Source of the DNA: an uncultured Methylobacillus sp.
Lineage (GTDB): Bacteria; Pseudomonadota; Gammaproteobacteria; Burkholderiales; Methylophilaceae
Reading direction: 5' to 3'
Assembly: GCA_946478965.1 (NCBI GenBank)
Contig: CAMLDQ010000019.1
Span: forward strand, 1 to 32,579
DNA length: 32,579 nucleotides
Numbering within the stretch: the first letter of the stretch is position 1; every line of letters begins with the position of its first letter. Positions 18,043 to 26,880 of the stretch are shown piece after piece. The notes below the pieces were generated by a model that did no database searches, had not been told where the DNA came from, and saw nothing but the letters and a program-made list of their open reading frames with translations. The position numbers and the translations under genes were made by a program.

Positions 18043-18621
18043 ATGGCAACCAAACCCGGTGAACGCAAGCAGCAGATTCTGGAAACCCTGGCCAAGATGC
18101 TGGAATCCCCGAAACGGGAGAAAATCACCACGGCCGCACTTGCAGCCAAGCTCGATGTTTCCGAAGCGGCGCTCTACCGTCATTTTGCCGGCAAGGCGCA
18201 AATGTTCGAAGGGCTGATCGAATTCATCGAGCAAAGCCTGTTCGGCCTCGTCAACAAGATTACGACCGAAGAACAGGAAGGGCTCAAACAGGTGCGCCGG
18301 ATACTGACGGTCATGCTATTGTTCGCGGAGAAAAACCCCGGCATGACGCGCGTGCTGATCGGCGATGCCCTGGTCAACGAAGACGAGCGGCTGCAGGTTC
18401 GCATCAACCAGCTCTTCGACCGGGTCGAATCAACGCTGAAACAAAGCCTGCGCATCGCCGAAACGCAGAGCGGGCGCAAGCTCAACCCGGAGGCTCAGGC
18501 CAATCTGCTAATCTGCTTTGTGATCGGCCGCTGGCAGCAATTCGCCAAGAGCGGCTTCAAGCGCAAGCCGATGGAGTTCGTGCACGAACAGCTGACGCTA
18601 CTGTATGGATTGGAGGAATAG
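18043..18621 (+). CDS. slmA: Nucleoid occlusion factor SlmA (TetR family)
   Basis: DNA-binding FtsZ antagonist that stops septum assembly over the nucleoid. The 192 aa follow E. coli SlmA: RKQQILETLAKMLESP, then ITTAALAAKLDVSEAALYRHF (the HTH, about residues 29-49) and FEGLIEFIEQSLFGLVNKI. The C-terminal FtsZ/dimer domain has NPGMTRVLIGDALV and RKLNPEAQANLL. GAGGT precedes the ATG, 8 bases after the nucleotidase stop. In E. coli slmA also lies close to dut and coaBC, as it does here. Confidence 0.94.
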   Translation: MATKPGERKQQILETLAKMLESPKREKITTAALAAKLDVSEAALYRHFAGKAQMFEGLIEFIEQSLFGLVNKITTEEQEGLKQVRRILTVMLLFAEKNPGMTRVLIGDALVNEDERLQVRINQLFDRVESTLKQSLRIAETQSGRKLNPEAQANLLICFVIGRWQQFAKSGFKRKPMEFVHEQLTLLYGLEE

Positions 18622-18637
18622 TCAGGAGTGAGCCCAA

Positions 18638-19234
18638 ATGGCCAGTCTATTGCTTAGCAGATATTTGGGTCTGCCGGTTTGCACGGCAAGCCTGCTGTTG
18701 TCGACGCCGGCGCAAGCGCTCGCAGCGGCGGACCTGCCCCCGCAGGCTGAAATCGCCGTCTCGGGCATCCTGCTTGACGACCCGGGCAGCGCCAAGGCTC
18801 CGTTCGGCGCCCCGCCGCGCCTCGACGACCCGGACAGCGACAATCCCAAGGCATTTTTCTGCAACCGCGACGATTCCGAGCGCCTGACCCTGGTCTATCA
18901 CGAAGGCGATATTGCCAATACGGTCAGCGAACTGCGCGTCGAACGCGTCGAAACCCGCTACATCGATTGCGCGCACCCCGCCAGCGCGATGGATCATTTC
19001 ATTTCGGGCAAAGGCATCCAGCTTGGCATGACGCTGGAAGCGGTTGCCCAGATTCTCGGCAAAAATTTCAAGGAGCATGCCGAGCTGGGCGAAATCGTCA
19101 TCAGCTACCGCATCGAAAATGCCAAGACTTCGGATTTCCTGCAGCTTCACGACGCGCCCTCCTACTACGGGCAATACCATTTCCGGAATAACCGGCTCGT
19201 CAAATTCGACTTCGGCTTCGAGTACCCTTACTGA
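18638..19234 (+). CDS. Unknown exported protein with BamE-like tail
   Basis: 198 aa. The N-terminus ([28 protein letters not shown], split here as hydrophobic core then AQA-LA) looks like a Sec signal peptide cleaved near residue 28-30. A Pro/Asp-rich segment follows (residues 48-70, with three DDP repeats), then [16 protein letters not shown] with one of two cysteines. [21 protein letters not shown] near 123-143 recalls the helix-turn motif of SmpA/BamE-like or DUF-type lipoproteins (G-T-EV-xx-LG). No lipobox is seen. AGGAG lies 10 bases before the ATG. Its last 7 bases overlap the 3' end of radC tail to tail. Function unknown. Confidence 0.75.
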   Translation: MASLLLSRYLGLPVCTASLLLSTPAQALAAADLPPQAEIAVSGILLDDPGSAKAPFGAPPRLDDPDSDNPKAFFCNRDDSERLTLVYHEGDIANTVSELRVERVETRYIDCAHPASAMDHFISGKGIQLGMTLEAVAQILGKNFKEHAELGEIVISYRIENAKTSDFLQLHDAPSYYGQYHFRNNRLVKFDFGFEYPY

Positions 19235-19914
19235 CGGCCACGCAACAGCCCGCGTTCGGCAAACGACAATGCGCAGTTCCCGGCAATCACGAAGTGATCC
19301 AGCACCCGCACGTCGACCAACCCCAACGCCTCCTGCAACGCCTGAGTGAGCAGTTCATCCGCCCGGCTCGGTTCGGCCACGCCGGAAGGATGGTTATGCG
19401 CAAAAATCACGGCAGCGGCATTGTGATGCAGCGCACGCCGCACCACCTCGCGCGGGTATACGCTGGTTTGCGTCAGCGTCCCGGCAAACAGCTCCTCCTG
19501 TGCGATCACGCGATGTTGTGCATCCAGGAACAGCACCACGAAAATTTCGCGTGTCAGCCCACCCAGCTTGAGGCAGAGATAATCGCGCACCTGTTGCGGC
19601 GAGGACAGTACATCGCGCTGCCGCATTTGTTCGGTCAAGGCTCGCCGTGCCATTTCGAAAACCGCCTGTATCTGCACGAACTTGCTGTCACCCATGCCGT
19701 TGACGGCAGTCAGCGCGGCGCGCTCGGCATTGAAAATGCCGTTAAGGCTGCCGAACTCCGCCAGCAGATCGCGCGCCAAGTCCACCGCACTCTTGCCAAC
19801 TACCCCGACACGCAAAAAAATCGCCAGCAACTCGGCATCGGACAGCGCCTGCGGCCCCTGGCTCAATAATTTCTCGCGCGGACGCTCGCCTGCCGGCCAA
19901 TCGGTGATCGCCAT
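19228..19914 (-). CDS. radC: RadC family JAMM protein
   Basis: 228 aa with an N-terminal helix-hairpin-helix region (residues 20-80, [21 protein letters not shown]) and a C-terminal JAB/MPN metalloprotein domain. The zinc motif HNHPSG...D is complete at H173, H175 and D186, with E140 in IAQEELF as the distal Glu. The biochemical role of the family is unsettled; a function in DNA repair is not firmly established. GGGAGGT lies before the ATG at 19914. It follows the metalloprotease gene by 4 bases, indicating one transcript. Confidence 0.94.
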   Translation of the reverse strand: MAITDWPAGERPREKLLSQGPQALSDAELLAIFLRVGVVGKSAVDLARDLLAEFGSLNGIFNAERAALTAVNGMGDSKFVQIQAVFEMARRALTEQMRQRDVLSSPQQVRDYLCLKLGGLTREIFVVLFLDAQHRVIAQEELFAGTLTQTSVYPREVVRRALHHNAAAVIFAHNHPSGVAEPSRADELLTQALQEALGLVDVRVLDHFVIAGNCALSFAERGLLRGRQ

Positions 19915-19918
19915 GGTT

Positions 19919-20722
19919 CTACCTCCCTTTCAGCCAGCCAATCTCGCGCGCCGTCGCAGGACCGATCAAGGTATCCGGCAAAGCGGCGGGAATCTCCGCC
20001 TCCGTGGCAGATTGGGGAATACGTCCCGCCATCAGTTCGGCGTACACCTGCGGATAGCGCGGCAGCTTGTCCGGCTCCGCATAGCCTTCGGGGAAAAGCG
20101 GCTGATTGGTGGCAAGGTCATACTTGTCGGTCGCGCCTACTGTATGCAGCAATTCATGCGCGATAATGACCTGATTCTGCGCTTCCGCACTTGCCTCTCC
20201 GTAGAGGTGGACGATCCCGACACGGCCTTTGCTCAAGGCGGTGGAATGCGGCAGGGCACCGCCCTTGCCGGGATCATGGTACAGCAGGTAGAGGCGGATT
20301 TTCGGGGTAACCGGCATGTCCGGGCTATGGCGCCACGCCCACCAGCGGAAACGCAGGCTCCACCCCATGGCTTCCGCCACCGAAGACGACCGGGGCGGCA
20401 AGGGCGGCACACCGGCAACCGGCGCCCCCAGGCGAATCGCAAAAGGCTGGTAGAGATTCCGGCCGTAGCGCTTCGCCTCGTCGGCAAAATATTCGCCCAA
20501 CGGCTCGAATTGCGCCTGATTCAGCGTTTGGATATAGGCGGCAACGGCCACGCTGCCGTCTACATTGACCGGGTGCATGGCGACGTAGAGGTTGTCTTCC
20601 CACGCCAAGTCGTGCTCGCTTAGCCACGCCTGCTGGGCAACCGTCGCCAGCACCAGGAGCAACACGGCAATCCGAATTTTGCGCCACATGATTTGCGCCT
20701 CGTTGTTGTTGTTTTCTGCCAT
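19919..20722 (-). CDS. Membrane-anchored HExxHxxGxxD metalloprotease-like protein
   Basis: 267 aa. One transmembrane helix lies at about residues 15-34 ([18 protein letters not shown]), so most of the protein is probably periplasmic. [11 protein letters not shown] at 189-199 matches HExxHxxGxxD, the metzincin-type zinc motif with Asp as third ligand, known from snapalysin. The middle region ([23 protein letters not shown]) is conserved-looking but unrecognised. A start at 20689 (MWRKIR), with GAGG 9 bases upstream, is an alternative to 20722 that keeps the anchor. It is transcribed with radC and divergent from coaBC. Substrate unknown. Confidence 0.78.
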   Translation of the reverse strand: MAENNNNEAQIMWRKIRIAVLLLVLATVAQQAWLSEHDLAWEDNLYVAMHPVNVDGSVAVAAYIQTLNQAQFEPLGEYFADEAKRYGRNLYQPFAIRLGAPVAGVPPLPPRSSSVAEAMGWSLRFRWWAWRHSPDMPVTPKIRLYLLYHDPGKGGALPHSTALSKGRVGIVHLYGEASAEAQNQVIIAHELLHTVGATDKYDLATNQPLFPEGYAEPDKLPRYPQVYAELMAGRIPQSATEAEIPAALPDTLIGPATAREIGWLKGR

Positions 20723-20746
20723 GCATCATACCCAGCCTGGGCAGGC

Positions 20747-20786
20747 ACGCCAATCGTCATCGCCATGACACTGGCGTTCGTATAGA
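20747..20786 (+). promoter_or_regulatory. Nested inverted repeat and -10 element upstream of coaBC
   Basis: ACGCCA (20747-20752) pairs with TGGCGT (20772-20777), and inside it GTCAT (20756-20760) pairs with ATGAC (20765-20769), around CGCC. A TATAGAAT -10-like element follows at 20781-20788, about 30 bases before the coaBC start. The dyad occupies the -35 region, so it could be an operator. The string TTCGTATAGAAT is identical to that of the argB promoter. Confidence 0.4.
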
Positions 20787-20814
20787 ATGGAATCAATCAG
20801 TTAACAATCCACCT

Positions 20815-22044
20815 ATGGCACTTTCCTCCATCAAACGTCTTCTGGTCGGCATTACCGGCGGCATTGCGGCCTACAAAGCCGCAGAACTGGTACGCCTGCT
20901 GGTAAAACAGGGCATCGACGTGCAAGTGGTCATGACCCAGGCCGCCTGCCACTTCATCACACCGGTAACGCTACAGGCGCTTTCCGGCAAGCCGGTGTTC
21001 ACCGACCTGTGGGACGACCGCATCGACAACGGCATGGCGCACATCGAATTCTCGCGCGATGCGGATGCCATTTTGATTGCGCCGGCCAGCGCCGACTTTC
21101 TTGCCAAGATCACGCACGGCATGGCGGATGACCTGCTCTCCAACATTTGCCTGGCACGCTCCTGTCCGCTCTTGGTGGCCCCGGCAATGAATGTGCAAAT
21201 GTGGGAAAACCCCGCAACCAAACGCAATATCGCCCAACTAAAGCGCGACGGCATTCTGGTACTGGGCCCGGACAGCGGCAGCCAGGCCTGCGGCGACACC
21301 GGCATGGGGCGCATGCTGGAACCGGAATCCCTGCTCGAAGCCATCGAAGCCAGCCAGCAGCCCAAATTGCTGGCGGGGAAGAAGGTGCTCGTCACCGCCG
21401 GACCGACCTTCGAGGCGATCGATGCGGTGCGCGGCATTACCAACCTGAGCTCAGGCAAAATGGGCTACGCCATTGCGCGCGCCGCCTCCGAAATGGGCGC
21501 GGCGGTCACCCTGGTCAGCGGTCAAACTTGTCAGAAGCCACCTCAAGGCGTCCATGTCCTCGATGTTGTCAGCACGCAGCAAATGCTGACGGCCGTCATG
21601 GACCATCTCGAAGGACAGGATATTTTCATCGCCGTCGCCGCCGTCGCCGACTACTATGTGCTCAACCCCAGCGAGCAGAAAATCAAGAAGGATGCCCATA
21701 TCCTGACGCTTGAACTGGCGCCCAATCCCGACATCCTCGCCAACGTGGTCAACCTGCCCAATCCGCCCTTTTGCGTCGGTTTTGCCGCAGAGAGCGAGAA
21801 CCTGTACGAATTTGCCGAGCTCAAGCGCCGACGCAAGAACCTGCCGCTGCTGGCGGCCAACCTGATCCAGGACGCATTCGGCGGCGACGACAACGAGCTG
21901 GTCCTGCTGGATGACAAGGGCGCACATCCATTGCCGCGCGCGCCCAAGTTGGTATTGGCGAGACAACTGCTCAAACATGTCGCCGACATGCACAAGGAAG
22001 CGAGCGCCTCCTCTCCTACCCCTACACTTACGGAAAAGTCATGA
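20815..22044 (+). CDS. coaBC: Bifunctional phosphopantothenoylcysteine decarboxylase / phosphopantothenate-cysteine ligase
   Basis: Two consecutive steps of coenzyme A synthesis in one 409-aa protein. The N-terminal flavoprotein domain (1-180) shows [11 protein letters not shown], the catalytic His76 in MAHIEFS, the PAMN motif at 123-126 and the substrate-clamp Cys159 in [12 protein letters not shown]. The C-terminal ligase domain (from about 188) shows [24 protein letters not shown] and the AVADYYV segment. The start at 20815 matches homologues. It overlaps dut by 4 bases (ATGA), so the two are coupled. Confidence 0.96.
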   Translation: MALSSIKRLLVGITGGIAAYKAAELVRLLVKQGIDVQVVMTQAACHFITPVTLQALSGKPVFTDLWDDRIDNGMAHIEFSRDADAILIAPASADFLAKITHGMADDLLSNICLARSCPLLVAPAMNVQMWENPATKRNIAQLKRDGILVLGPDSGSQACGDTGMGRMLEPESLLEAIEASQQPKLLAGKKVLVTAGPTFEAIDAVRGITNLSSGKMGYAIARAASEMGAAVTLVSGQTCQKPPQGVHVLDVVSTQQMLTAVMDHLEGQDIFIAVAAVADYYVLNPSEQKIKKDAHILTLELAPNPDILANVVNLPNPPFCVGFAAESENLYEFAELKRRRKNLPLLAANLIQDAFGGDDNELVLLDDKGAHPLPRAPKLVLARQLLKHVADMHKEASASSPTPTLTEKS

Positions 22045-22493
22045 GCATCAAAGTTGATCTGAAAATCCTGGACCCGCGGCTGCACAACCATCTGCCCGCC
22101 TATGCTTCCGCCGGTGCTGCCGGCCTGGATCTCCGCGCCTGCATCGAGCATGTGATGACGCTTCACCCGGGTGAAACCGAGCTGATCCCCACCGGCATGG
22201 CGATCCACCTTGCCGACCCCGGCTATGCCGCACTGATCCTGCCGCGCTCCGGGCTCGGGCATAAGCATGGCATCGTTCTCGGCAATCTGGTGGGACTGAT
22301 CGACTCCGACTACCAGGGACAGCTTTTCATTTCCTGCTGGAACCGCGGACGTACCTCCTTCATGCTGAGCCCGATGGAGCGCATCGCCCAGTTGGTCATC
22401 GTGCCGGTCGCGCATGCGGACTTCCGCGTGGTCGAGGATTTTGCTGCCAGCGAGCGCGGTGAGAACGGCTTTGGCAGTACTGGAAAGCATTGA
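22041..22493 (+). CDS. dut: dUTP diphosphatase
   Basis: Trimeric dUTPase that hydrolyses dUTP to dUMP, keeping uracil out of DNA and supplying dTMP synthesis. All five family motifs are visible in 150 aa: [42 protein letters not shown] and the C-terminal [11 protein letters not shown]. The ATGA overlap with coaBC sets the start. The coaBC-dut order is the same as in E. coli. An intrinsic terminator follows within 20 bases. Confidence 0.97.
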   Translation: MSIKVDLKILDPRLHNHLPAYASAGAAGLDLRACIEHVMTLHPGETELIPTGMAIHLADPGYAALILPRSGLGHKHGIVLGNLVGLIDSDYQGQLFISCWNRGRTSFMLSPMERIAQLVIVPVAHADFRVVEDFAASERGENGFGSTGKH

Positions 22494-22499
22494 TTTTTG

Positions 22500-22529
22500 T
22501 TGAAAGTTTTACCGCTTTCGTGGTATAAA
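22500..22529 (+). promoter_or_regulatory. Promoter of rpmBG
   Basis: TTGAAA (22500-22505), an 18-base spacer and TATAAA (22524-22529) form a good sigma-70 promoter ahead of rpmB. Its -10 lies inside the dut terminator hairpin. Confidence 0.65.
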
Positions 22530-22539
22530 AGCGGTTTTT
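22511..22539 (+). terminator. Terminator of coaBC-dut overlapping the rpmB promoter
   Basis: ACCGCTTT (22511-22518) pairs perfectly with AAAGCGGT (22528-22535) around a 9-base loop and is followed by TTTT. The -10 of the rpmBG promoter sits across the loop and 3' arm. Confidence 0.7.
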
Positions 22540-22558
22540 CGAAATTCGGAGAGCATCC

Positions 22559-22795
22559 ATGGCACGCGTCTGTCAGGTAACCGGCAAAAAGCCGATGGTG
22601 GGCAACAACGTTTCCCACGCCAATAACAAGACCAAGCGCCGCTTCCTGCCGAACCTGCAGAACCGCAAGTTCTGGGTCGAGAGCGAGAACCGCTGGGTTA
22701 GCATGCGCATCACCAACGCCGCCCTGCGCACCATCGACAAGAACGGCATCGACGCCGTGCTGGCCGAAATGCGCGCCAACGGCGAAAAGATCTAA
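22559..22795 (+). CDS. rpmB: 50S ribosomal protein L28
   Basis: 78-aa large-subunit protein starting [23 protein letters not shown], with [19 protein letters not shown] in the middle, as in proteobacterial L28. It has a single cysteine rather than zinc-binding CxxC pairs, so it is the zinc-free type. GGAGA precedes the ATG. It is followed by rpmG after 12 bases in the standard rpmB-rpmG pair. Confidence 0.98.
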   Translation: MARVCQVTGKKPMVGNNVSHANNKTKRRFLPNLQNRKFWVESENRWVSMRITNAALRTIDKNGIDAVLAEMRANGEKI

Positions 22796-22807
22796 AAGGA
22801 GCCTATC

Positions 22808-22963
22808 ATGCGTGAAAAGATCAAGCTGGAATCCAGCGCTGGTACCGGTCACTTCTACACCACGACCAAGAACAAGCGCACCATGCCGGAAAAGATGGAA
22901 ATCAAGAAGTTCGATCCGGTCGCTCGCAAGCACGTGATGTACAAGGAAACCAAGCTGAAGTAA
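22808..22963 (+). CDS. rpmG: 50S ribosomal protein L33
   Basis: A 51-codon gene with AAAGGAG 7 bases upstream. The product begins [19 protein letters not shown] and ends [10 protein letters not shown], typical of L33. It has no cysteines, so it is the zinc-independent paralogue. Second gene of the rpmBG operon. Confidence 0.98.
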   Translation: MREKIKLESSAGTGHFYTTTKNKRTMPEKMEIKKFDPVARKHVMYKETKLK

Positions 22964-22984
22964 TCAGCATCACTTGGTGGCCAA

Positions 22985-23015
22985 TAAAAAAGCCCGCATT
23001 GTGCGGGCTTTTTGT
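22985..23015. terminator. Bidirectional terminator between rpmG and the MscS gene
   Basis: AGCCCGCA (22991-22998) and TGCGGGCT (23002-23009) form an 8-bp stem flanked by an A-run on the left and a T-run on the right. It can end transcripts from both converging genes. Confidence 0.9.
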
Positions 23016-23031
23016 TTTTCAGCTCCCAGCT

Positions 23032-24294
23032 TCAACCCGTCACAGAGCCGCTGATAATACGGACATCACGCTGCGGATAGGGAATCGCAATCCCATCGCG
23101 CTGGAATACGTGCCAGATTTCCAGGTACAGTGACGACTTCAGGCTGGTGGACCCCTCTTCTGGATCGGCAATCCAGAAGACCAATTGCAGGTCGATGCCA
23201 CTTTCGCCGAAGCTCAGAATCTGCGCCTCCGGTCCGGGCTCGTCGAGAACCCGGCGATGACCGCGCGCAACCTCGAGCATCGCCGCCATGGCCTTTTCCA
23301 GGTTGCTCTCATAACTGATCTGCACCGGCAGGTAGACGCGCACACGGCGATCGGTAAATGAGTGGTTGATCACCGCCGTTCCGATCAGGGTTTCATTCGG
23401 AATCACCACCTCGGTGCCATCCAGCTTGCGCAATAGCAGGTAGCGCGACCGAATCTGGCTGACGACACCGTAATGCCCGTCAATCGTCATCACGTCACCC
23501 AGGTGCACGGATTCATCAAGCAGGATGATAAAACCGCTGACATAATTGCTGGCGATCTTCTGCAGCCCGAATCCAAGCCCGACGCCCAGAGCGCCACCAA
23601 ACACCGACAGCAGGGTAATATCGAATCCCACTGCAGACAGCGCGGTCAGCACGCCCACAAGCGTCAACAGCACGCGCACCAGTTTGGTCAGCACAACGCG
23701 CAGATTCATATTGATGCGCTCGGCGCGCATCAGGCGGTTTTCCAGTATCCGACTAAGCCAGAGGGCAACCACCACGGTCACCGCGACGGTCAGCATGGCC
23801 TGGAACACCAGCAGAACGCTGATTCGGTTCTTACCGATATGGAAACTGATATCGTCGAGTGCCTGGACGACCTCTGGCAGGAAGCCAATGATATGCACGG
23901 CCACCAGCAACCACACCGCAACGGTTATGACCTTTTCCGCAGCATTGATCCAGGCGCTGGGTGTGAAGATGTAGCGCAGGGCGTAGACAGCAAGCCTCAC
24001 CAACGCCATCGCAACCAGTAAACTGCAGGCCAGCGTCAATATATTGACCGGCTGCCAGTGGTGCAGCGCCAATTTGCCGAGATAGACAAATGCCAGCCAA
24101 GTCAGCGGAAACAAAACGCGCTTGATGCCACCGACACCCACCTGCCATGCTTCCGGCGCCTTATGTACCACATACCCCTGCACCAGACGGTTGACGCCCC
24201 AGGCAAGCAGCATCCCAGCTGCCAGCACGGCAATCTGGCCATAGGCTGCGGGGCCACTCAACTCCACCACAAGATTGTTCCAGAGATCACCCAT
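23032..24294 (-). CDS. Mechanosensitive ion channel, MscS family
   Basis: Inner-membrane tension-gated channel protecting against hypo-osmotic shock. The 420 aa have several hydrophobic helices in the first 200 residues, then the pore-lining helix VFGGALGVGLGFGLQKIASN with its Ala/Gly pattern, and the MscS beta domain (LDESVHLGDVMTIDGHYGVV, VVIPNETLIGTAVINHSF). It is larger than E. coli MscS (286 aa) because of additional N-terminal helices, as in MscM/YbdG-like members. It lies 11 bases after the mgtE stop on the same strand; its ribosome site is weak, suggesting coupling. Confidence 0.92.
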   Translation of the reverse strand: MGDLWNNLVVELSGPAAYGQIAVLAAGMLLAWGVNRLVQGYVVHKAPEAWQVGVGGIKRVLFPLTWLAFVYLGKLALHHWQPVNILTLACSLLVAMALVRLAVYALRYIFTPSAWINAAEKVITVAVWLLVAVHIIGFLPEVVQALDDISFHIGKNRISVLLVFQAMLTVAVTVVVALWLSRILENRLMRAERINMNLRVVLTKLVRVLLTLVGVLTALSAVGFDITLLSVFGGALGVGLGFGLQKIASNYVSGFIILLDESVHLGDVMTIDGHYGVVSQIRSRYLLLRKLDGTEVVIPNETLIGTAVINHSFTDRRVRVYLPVQISYESNLEKAMAAMLEVARGHRRVLDEPGPEAQILSFGESGIDLQLVFWIADPEEGSTSLKSSLYLEIWHVFQRDGIAIPYPQRDVRIISGSVTG

Positions 24295-24305
24295 AGAATG
24301 TCTTG

Positions 24306-25748
24306 CTAGATCAGGAACAGGGTCGCCAACCCCAGAAAGATAAAGAACCCGCCGCTATCCGTCACCGCGGTAATCATCACGCTGGAGCCAACCGCCGGAT
24401 CACGGCCCAGCTTGGTCATGAACAGTGGAATCGCCACCCCCATCACCGCCGCAAGCAGCAGATTCAGCGTCATGGCGCTCATCATTACGAGGCCGAGCGC
24501 GGCATTGCGATAGAGCATGAATGCAACCAGTCCGAGCACACTCCCCCAGACCAGCCCATTGAGCAGCCCGACGCCTATTTCTTTCGAGAACAAGGTACGC
24601 ATGTTGTGCGCACTTACCTGGCCGAGCGCTAGGCCGCGCACGATCATGGTGATCGTCTGATTTCCAGAATTCCCCCCTATGCCTGCCACAATCGGCATCA
24701 AAGCTGCCAATGCGACGATTTTCTGGATCGACCCCTCGAACAGGCCGATCACACGGGAAGCGACGAATGCAGTGATCAGATTGATAGCCAGCCATGTCCA
24801 GCGGTTTTGGATGGATTTCCAGACCGAGGCGAAGATGTCCTCCTCCTCACGCAAGCCGGCCAGCGACAGCACCTCGCTCTCCGATTCTTCGCGGATGAAG
24901 TCCATCACCGCATCCACTGTCAGCCTTCCGACAAGATTGTTGTTGGCGTCCACCACCGGCGCCGTCACCAAATCGTAACGCTCGAACGCCTGCGCAGCCT
25001 CACTGGCCTCCTCCACGGGATGGAATACCACCGCATCGTCCGCCATCACTTCGCCGACGCTGGTTTCCGGATCATTGACGACCAGCCGCTTAAGCGGCAG
25101 CACCCCACGCAAACGGTTGTCCCGATCCACGACGAATAGCTTGTCGGTATGGTCCGGCAACTTCCCCAAGCGTCGCAGATAACGCAGCACGACTTCGAGA
25201 TTGATATCCTCGCGGATAGTCACGATATCGAAATCCATCAGCGCGCCGACGCTGTCTTCCGGATAGGACAATGCCGACTGCAAGCGCTGGCGATTCTGGA
25301 AATCCAGCGTGATCATCAGCTCCTGCAGCACGTCCTGCGGCAAGTCAGGGGCGAGATCGGCAATCTCGTCGGTATCGAGCTGTTCGGCAGCAGCCAGCAG
25401 CTCGTCGCTGTCCATTTCCGCGATCAGGGTTTGGCGGACAGCATCGGATACTTCCAGCAGAATCTCGCCGTCGCGCTCGGCTTTAACCAGATCCCAGACC
25501 TGCAGCCGCTGTTCTATCGGCAAGGCCTCCAGGATATAGGCAACGTCCGCCGGGTGTAGCTCATCCAGCTTTTTCTGCAGTGCAGCGAGATTCTGCTTAT
25601 GCACCAGCGACTCGACGAGGGAATGCTTGGGCATATCCTGCTTGTGCACCAGTTCCTCCACAAGCCGCTGCTTGTTCAGCAAGTGAATGACCTGCTGCAG
25701 GTTTTCCTGCAAGCTTTCCTTGATTTGTTCGTTTTCAGCCATCTGCAT
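24306..25748 (-). CDS. mgtE: Magnesium transporter MgtE
   Basis: Mg2+-gated inner-membrane Mg2+ channel. The 480 aa show the N-terminal superhelical domain (residues 30-150, with LHPADVAYILEALP), two CBS domains (about 155-275) and a five-helix transmembrane domain whose pore helix carries GIGGNSGNQTITMIVRG and the C-terminal DPAVGSSVMITAVTDSGG. The start is uncertain among TTG 25751, ATG 25748 and ATG 25742; 25748 has AGAG at a suitable distance. I see no M-box riboswitch-sized leader in the about 100 bases upstream, where it is divergent from the glutaredoxin-like gene. Confidence 0.95.
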   Translation of the reverse strand: MQMAENEQIKESLQENLQQVIHLLNKQRLVEELVHKQDMPKHSLVESLVHKQNLAALQKKLDELHPADVAYILEALPIEQRLQVWDLVKAERDGEILLEVSDAVRQTLIAEMDSDELLAAAEQLDTDEIADLAPDLPQDVLQELMITLDFQNRQRLQSALSYPEDSVGALMDFDIVTIREDINLEVVLRYLRRLGKLPDHTDKLFVVDRDNRLRGVLPLKRLVVNDPETSVGEVMADDAVVFHPVEEASEAAQAFERYDLVTAPVVDANNNLVGRLTVDAVMDFIREESESEVLSLAGLREEEDIFASVWKSIQNRWTWLAINLITAFVASRVIGLFEGSIQKIVALAALMPIVAGIGGNSGNQTITMIVRGLALGQVSAHNMRTLFSKEIGVGLLNGLVWGSVLGLVAFMLYRNAALGLVMMSAMTLNLLLAAVMGVAIPLFMTKLGRDPAVGSSVMITAVTDSGGFFIFLGLATLFLI

Positions 25749-25823
25749 CAAGCTCTATGTGTGAGTGCACCGCATGAAGTCGCATTTTATAAAAAACTCC
25801 AGCGCACGGAAGCCGACGGAGCT

Positions 25824-25840
25824 AAAATTCCCCGAATTTT
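25824..25840 (+). promoter_or_regulatory. 17-base palindrome upstream of the glutaredoxin-like gene
   Basis: AAAATTC and GAATTTT flank CCC in a perfect inverted repeat, 16 bases before the ATG of the glutaredoxin-like gene and 75 bases before mgtE. It may be an operator in the shared divergent region. Confidence 0.3.
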
Positions 25841-25856
25841 GATCCCAGGCATCTGC

Positions 25857-26090
25857 ATGAGACCCAGTTTGATTCTGTATGGCACTACTGGCTGCCATTT
25901 GTGTGACGAAGCCGAACAGCAGCTACGGCAAGTCGGCCTAACCTGGCAAGGCGTCGATATTGCTGACGATGACCTGTTGATGGAGCGCTACGGTACAAGT
26001 ATCCCGGTATTGGTGCGCAATGACAATGGCGCCACGATCAGCTGGCCGTTTTTTACCGAGGATATCTTGCGCCTCATTAGCGAAGGCTAG
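25857..26090 (+). CDS. Small glutaredoxin-like protein (DUF836 type)
   Basis: 77-aa thioredoxin-fold protein. LILYGTTGCHLCDEAEQQL near the N-terminus holds a CHLC redox motif (C13, C16 region), followed by the cis-Pro segment TSIPVLVRND and a short C-terminal helix. This is the layout of the DUF836 glutaredoxin-like family common in proteobacteria. The start at 25857 is chosen because homologues begin here; the open frame upstream to 25599 lies antisense to mgtE. No strong Shine-Dalgarno. It overlaps the 3' end of the SAM-hydrolase gene by 4 bases, tail to tail. Confidence 0.88.
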   Translation: MRPSLILYGTTGCHLCDEAEQQLRQVGLTWQGVDIADDDLLMERYGTSIPVLVRNDNGATISWPFFTEDILRLISEG

Positions 26091-26818
26091 CCAGGACAGC
26101 ATTGCAGCAAGTCACCCACAGCGATTCCCAGTTGCTCGGCCGCACTGCCGGAATTTACCGCAATTTCCACCAGCCCAATACTGTTTTCGTACCAGAATGG
26201 AACTCCCGGCGATACTTGCGCAAAATAAGCACCATGCGGAAGGCGATAATCCCGGAATTTCAGCATCGAGGATTGCTCGATAGCGCCAGCAGGAATATCG
26301 CTTATCGCATTGCCATAATGATCAATATGAATAATCCTGCCTTGACCCGCTTCATCAAGCATTACGGCCAGACTCGGAGTTGCAGTCAAGGCCTCTTCCG
26401 GCAGGCTCCGCTTTTCCAGCATGGCAGCGATGGGAGCAAACAAATCGCGCCCATGAAAAGTGGAAGATAAGTCATCAGGACGCCATTCAATCTCCCAGTA
26501 CCGTACATTGTTGGAACGCTGGGCAATAACCGAAAACAGGCCGTTGTCTGGCCCTACGTACCTGCGCCCATCGGCCTCCATCACAACCGCTCGGCGGAAA
26601 CTGCCGACCCCGGGATCAACCACGCACAGCATGATCGCATCCTGCGGCACGTGTCCGGCTAGAGCCGCAAGCAGGTGGGCGCCGGCATGGATGTTAAACG
26701 CTGGCACATCGTGCATAAGATCCACGATCCTGGCCTCTGGCACACGTAGCAAGAGCGCGGCCTTCATCTGGCCAACATATATGTCAGCACTGCCAAAATC
26801 GGTGAAAAGCAGAATCAT
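26087..26818 (-). CDS. SAM hydrolase / hydroxide adenosyltransferase family (DUF62)
   Basis: Members convert S-adenosylmethionine and hydroxide to adenosine and methionine, and are related to fluorinase and chlorinase. The 243 aa carry LFTDFGSADIYVGQMK at the N-terminus, VVDPGVGS, YVGPDNGLFS and FHGRDLFAPIAA, followed by the second domain with HIDHYGNAISDI. No halogenase-specific insertion was recognised. It is downstream of rplQ but separated by a terminator, so it has its own promoter, not identified here. Physiological role in bacteria is unclear. Confidence 0.9.
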   Translation of the reverse strand: MILLFTDFGSADIYVGQMKAALLLRVPEARIVDLMHDVPAFNIHAGAHLLAALAGHVPQDAIMLCVVDPGVGSFRRAVVMEADGRRYVGPDNGLFSVIAQRSNNVRYWEIEWRPDDLSSTFHGRDLFAPIAAMLEKRSLPEEALTATPSLAVMLDEAGQGRIIHIDHYGNAISDIPAGAIEQSSMLKFRDYRLPHGAYFAQVSPGVPFWYENSIGLVEIAVNSGSAAEQLGIAVGDLLQCCPG

Positions 26819-26829
26819 GCCGTAAGCTT

Positions 26830-26866
26830 AAAATAAAAAAGCCAGTCGGAGACTGGCTTTTTTTAC
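26830..26866 (-). terminator. Terminator at the end of the spc/alpha operon
   Basis: GCCAGTC (26841-26847), GGA loop, GACTGGC (26851-26857), with A- and T-runs on both sides. On the minus strand it lies about 20 bases after the rplQ stop. Confidence 0.93.
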
Positions 26867-26880
26867 ATCCATTGGGCAGC

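Noticed and set aside
25599..25856. N-terminal extension of the glutaredoxin-like frame
   Set aside because: Lies antisense to mgtE and across the divergent intergenic region; the redox domain begins at 25857.
25749..25856. M-box-type Mg riboswitch before mgtE
   Set aside because: The region is only about 100 bases and shows no recognisable M-box conserved segments; only a weak CTCC/GGAG hairpin is present.
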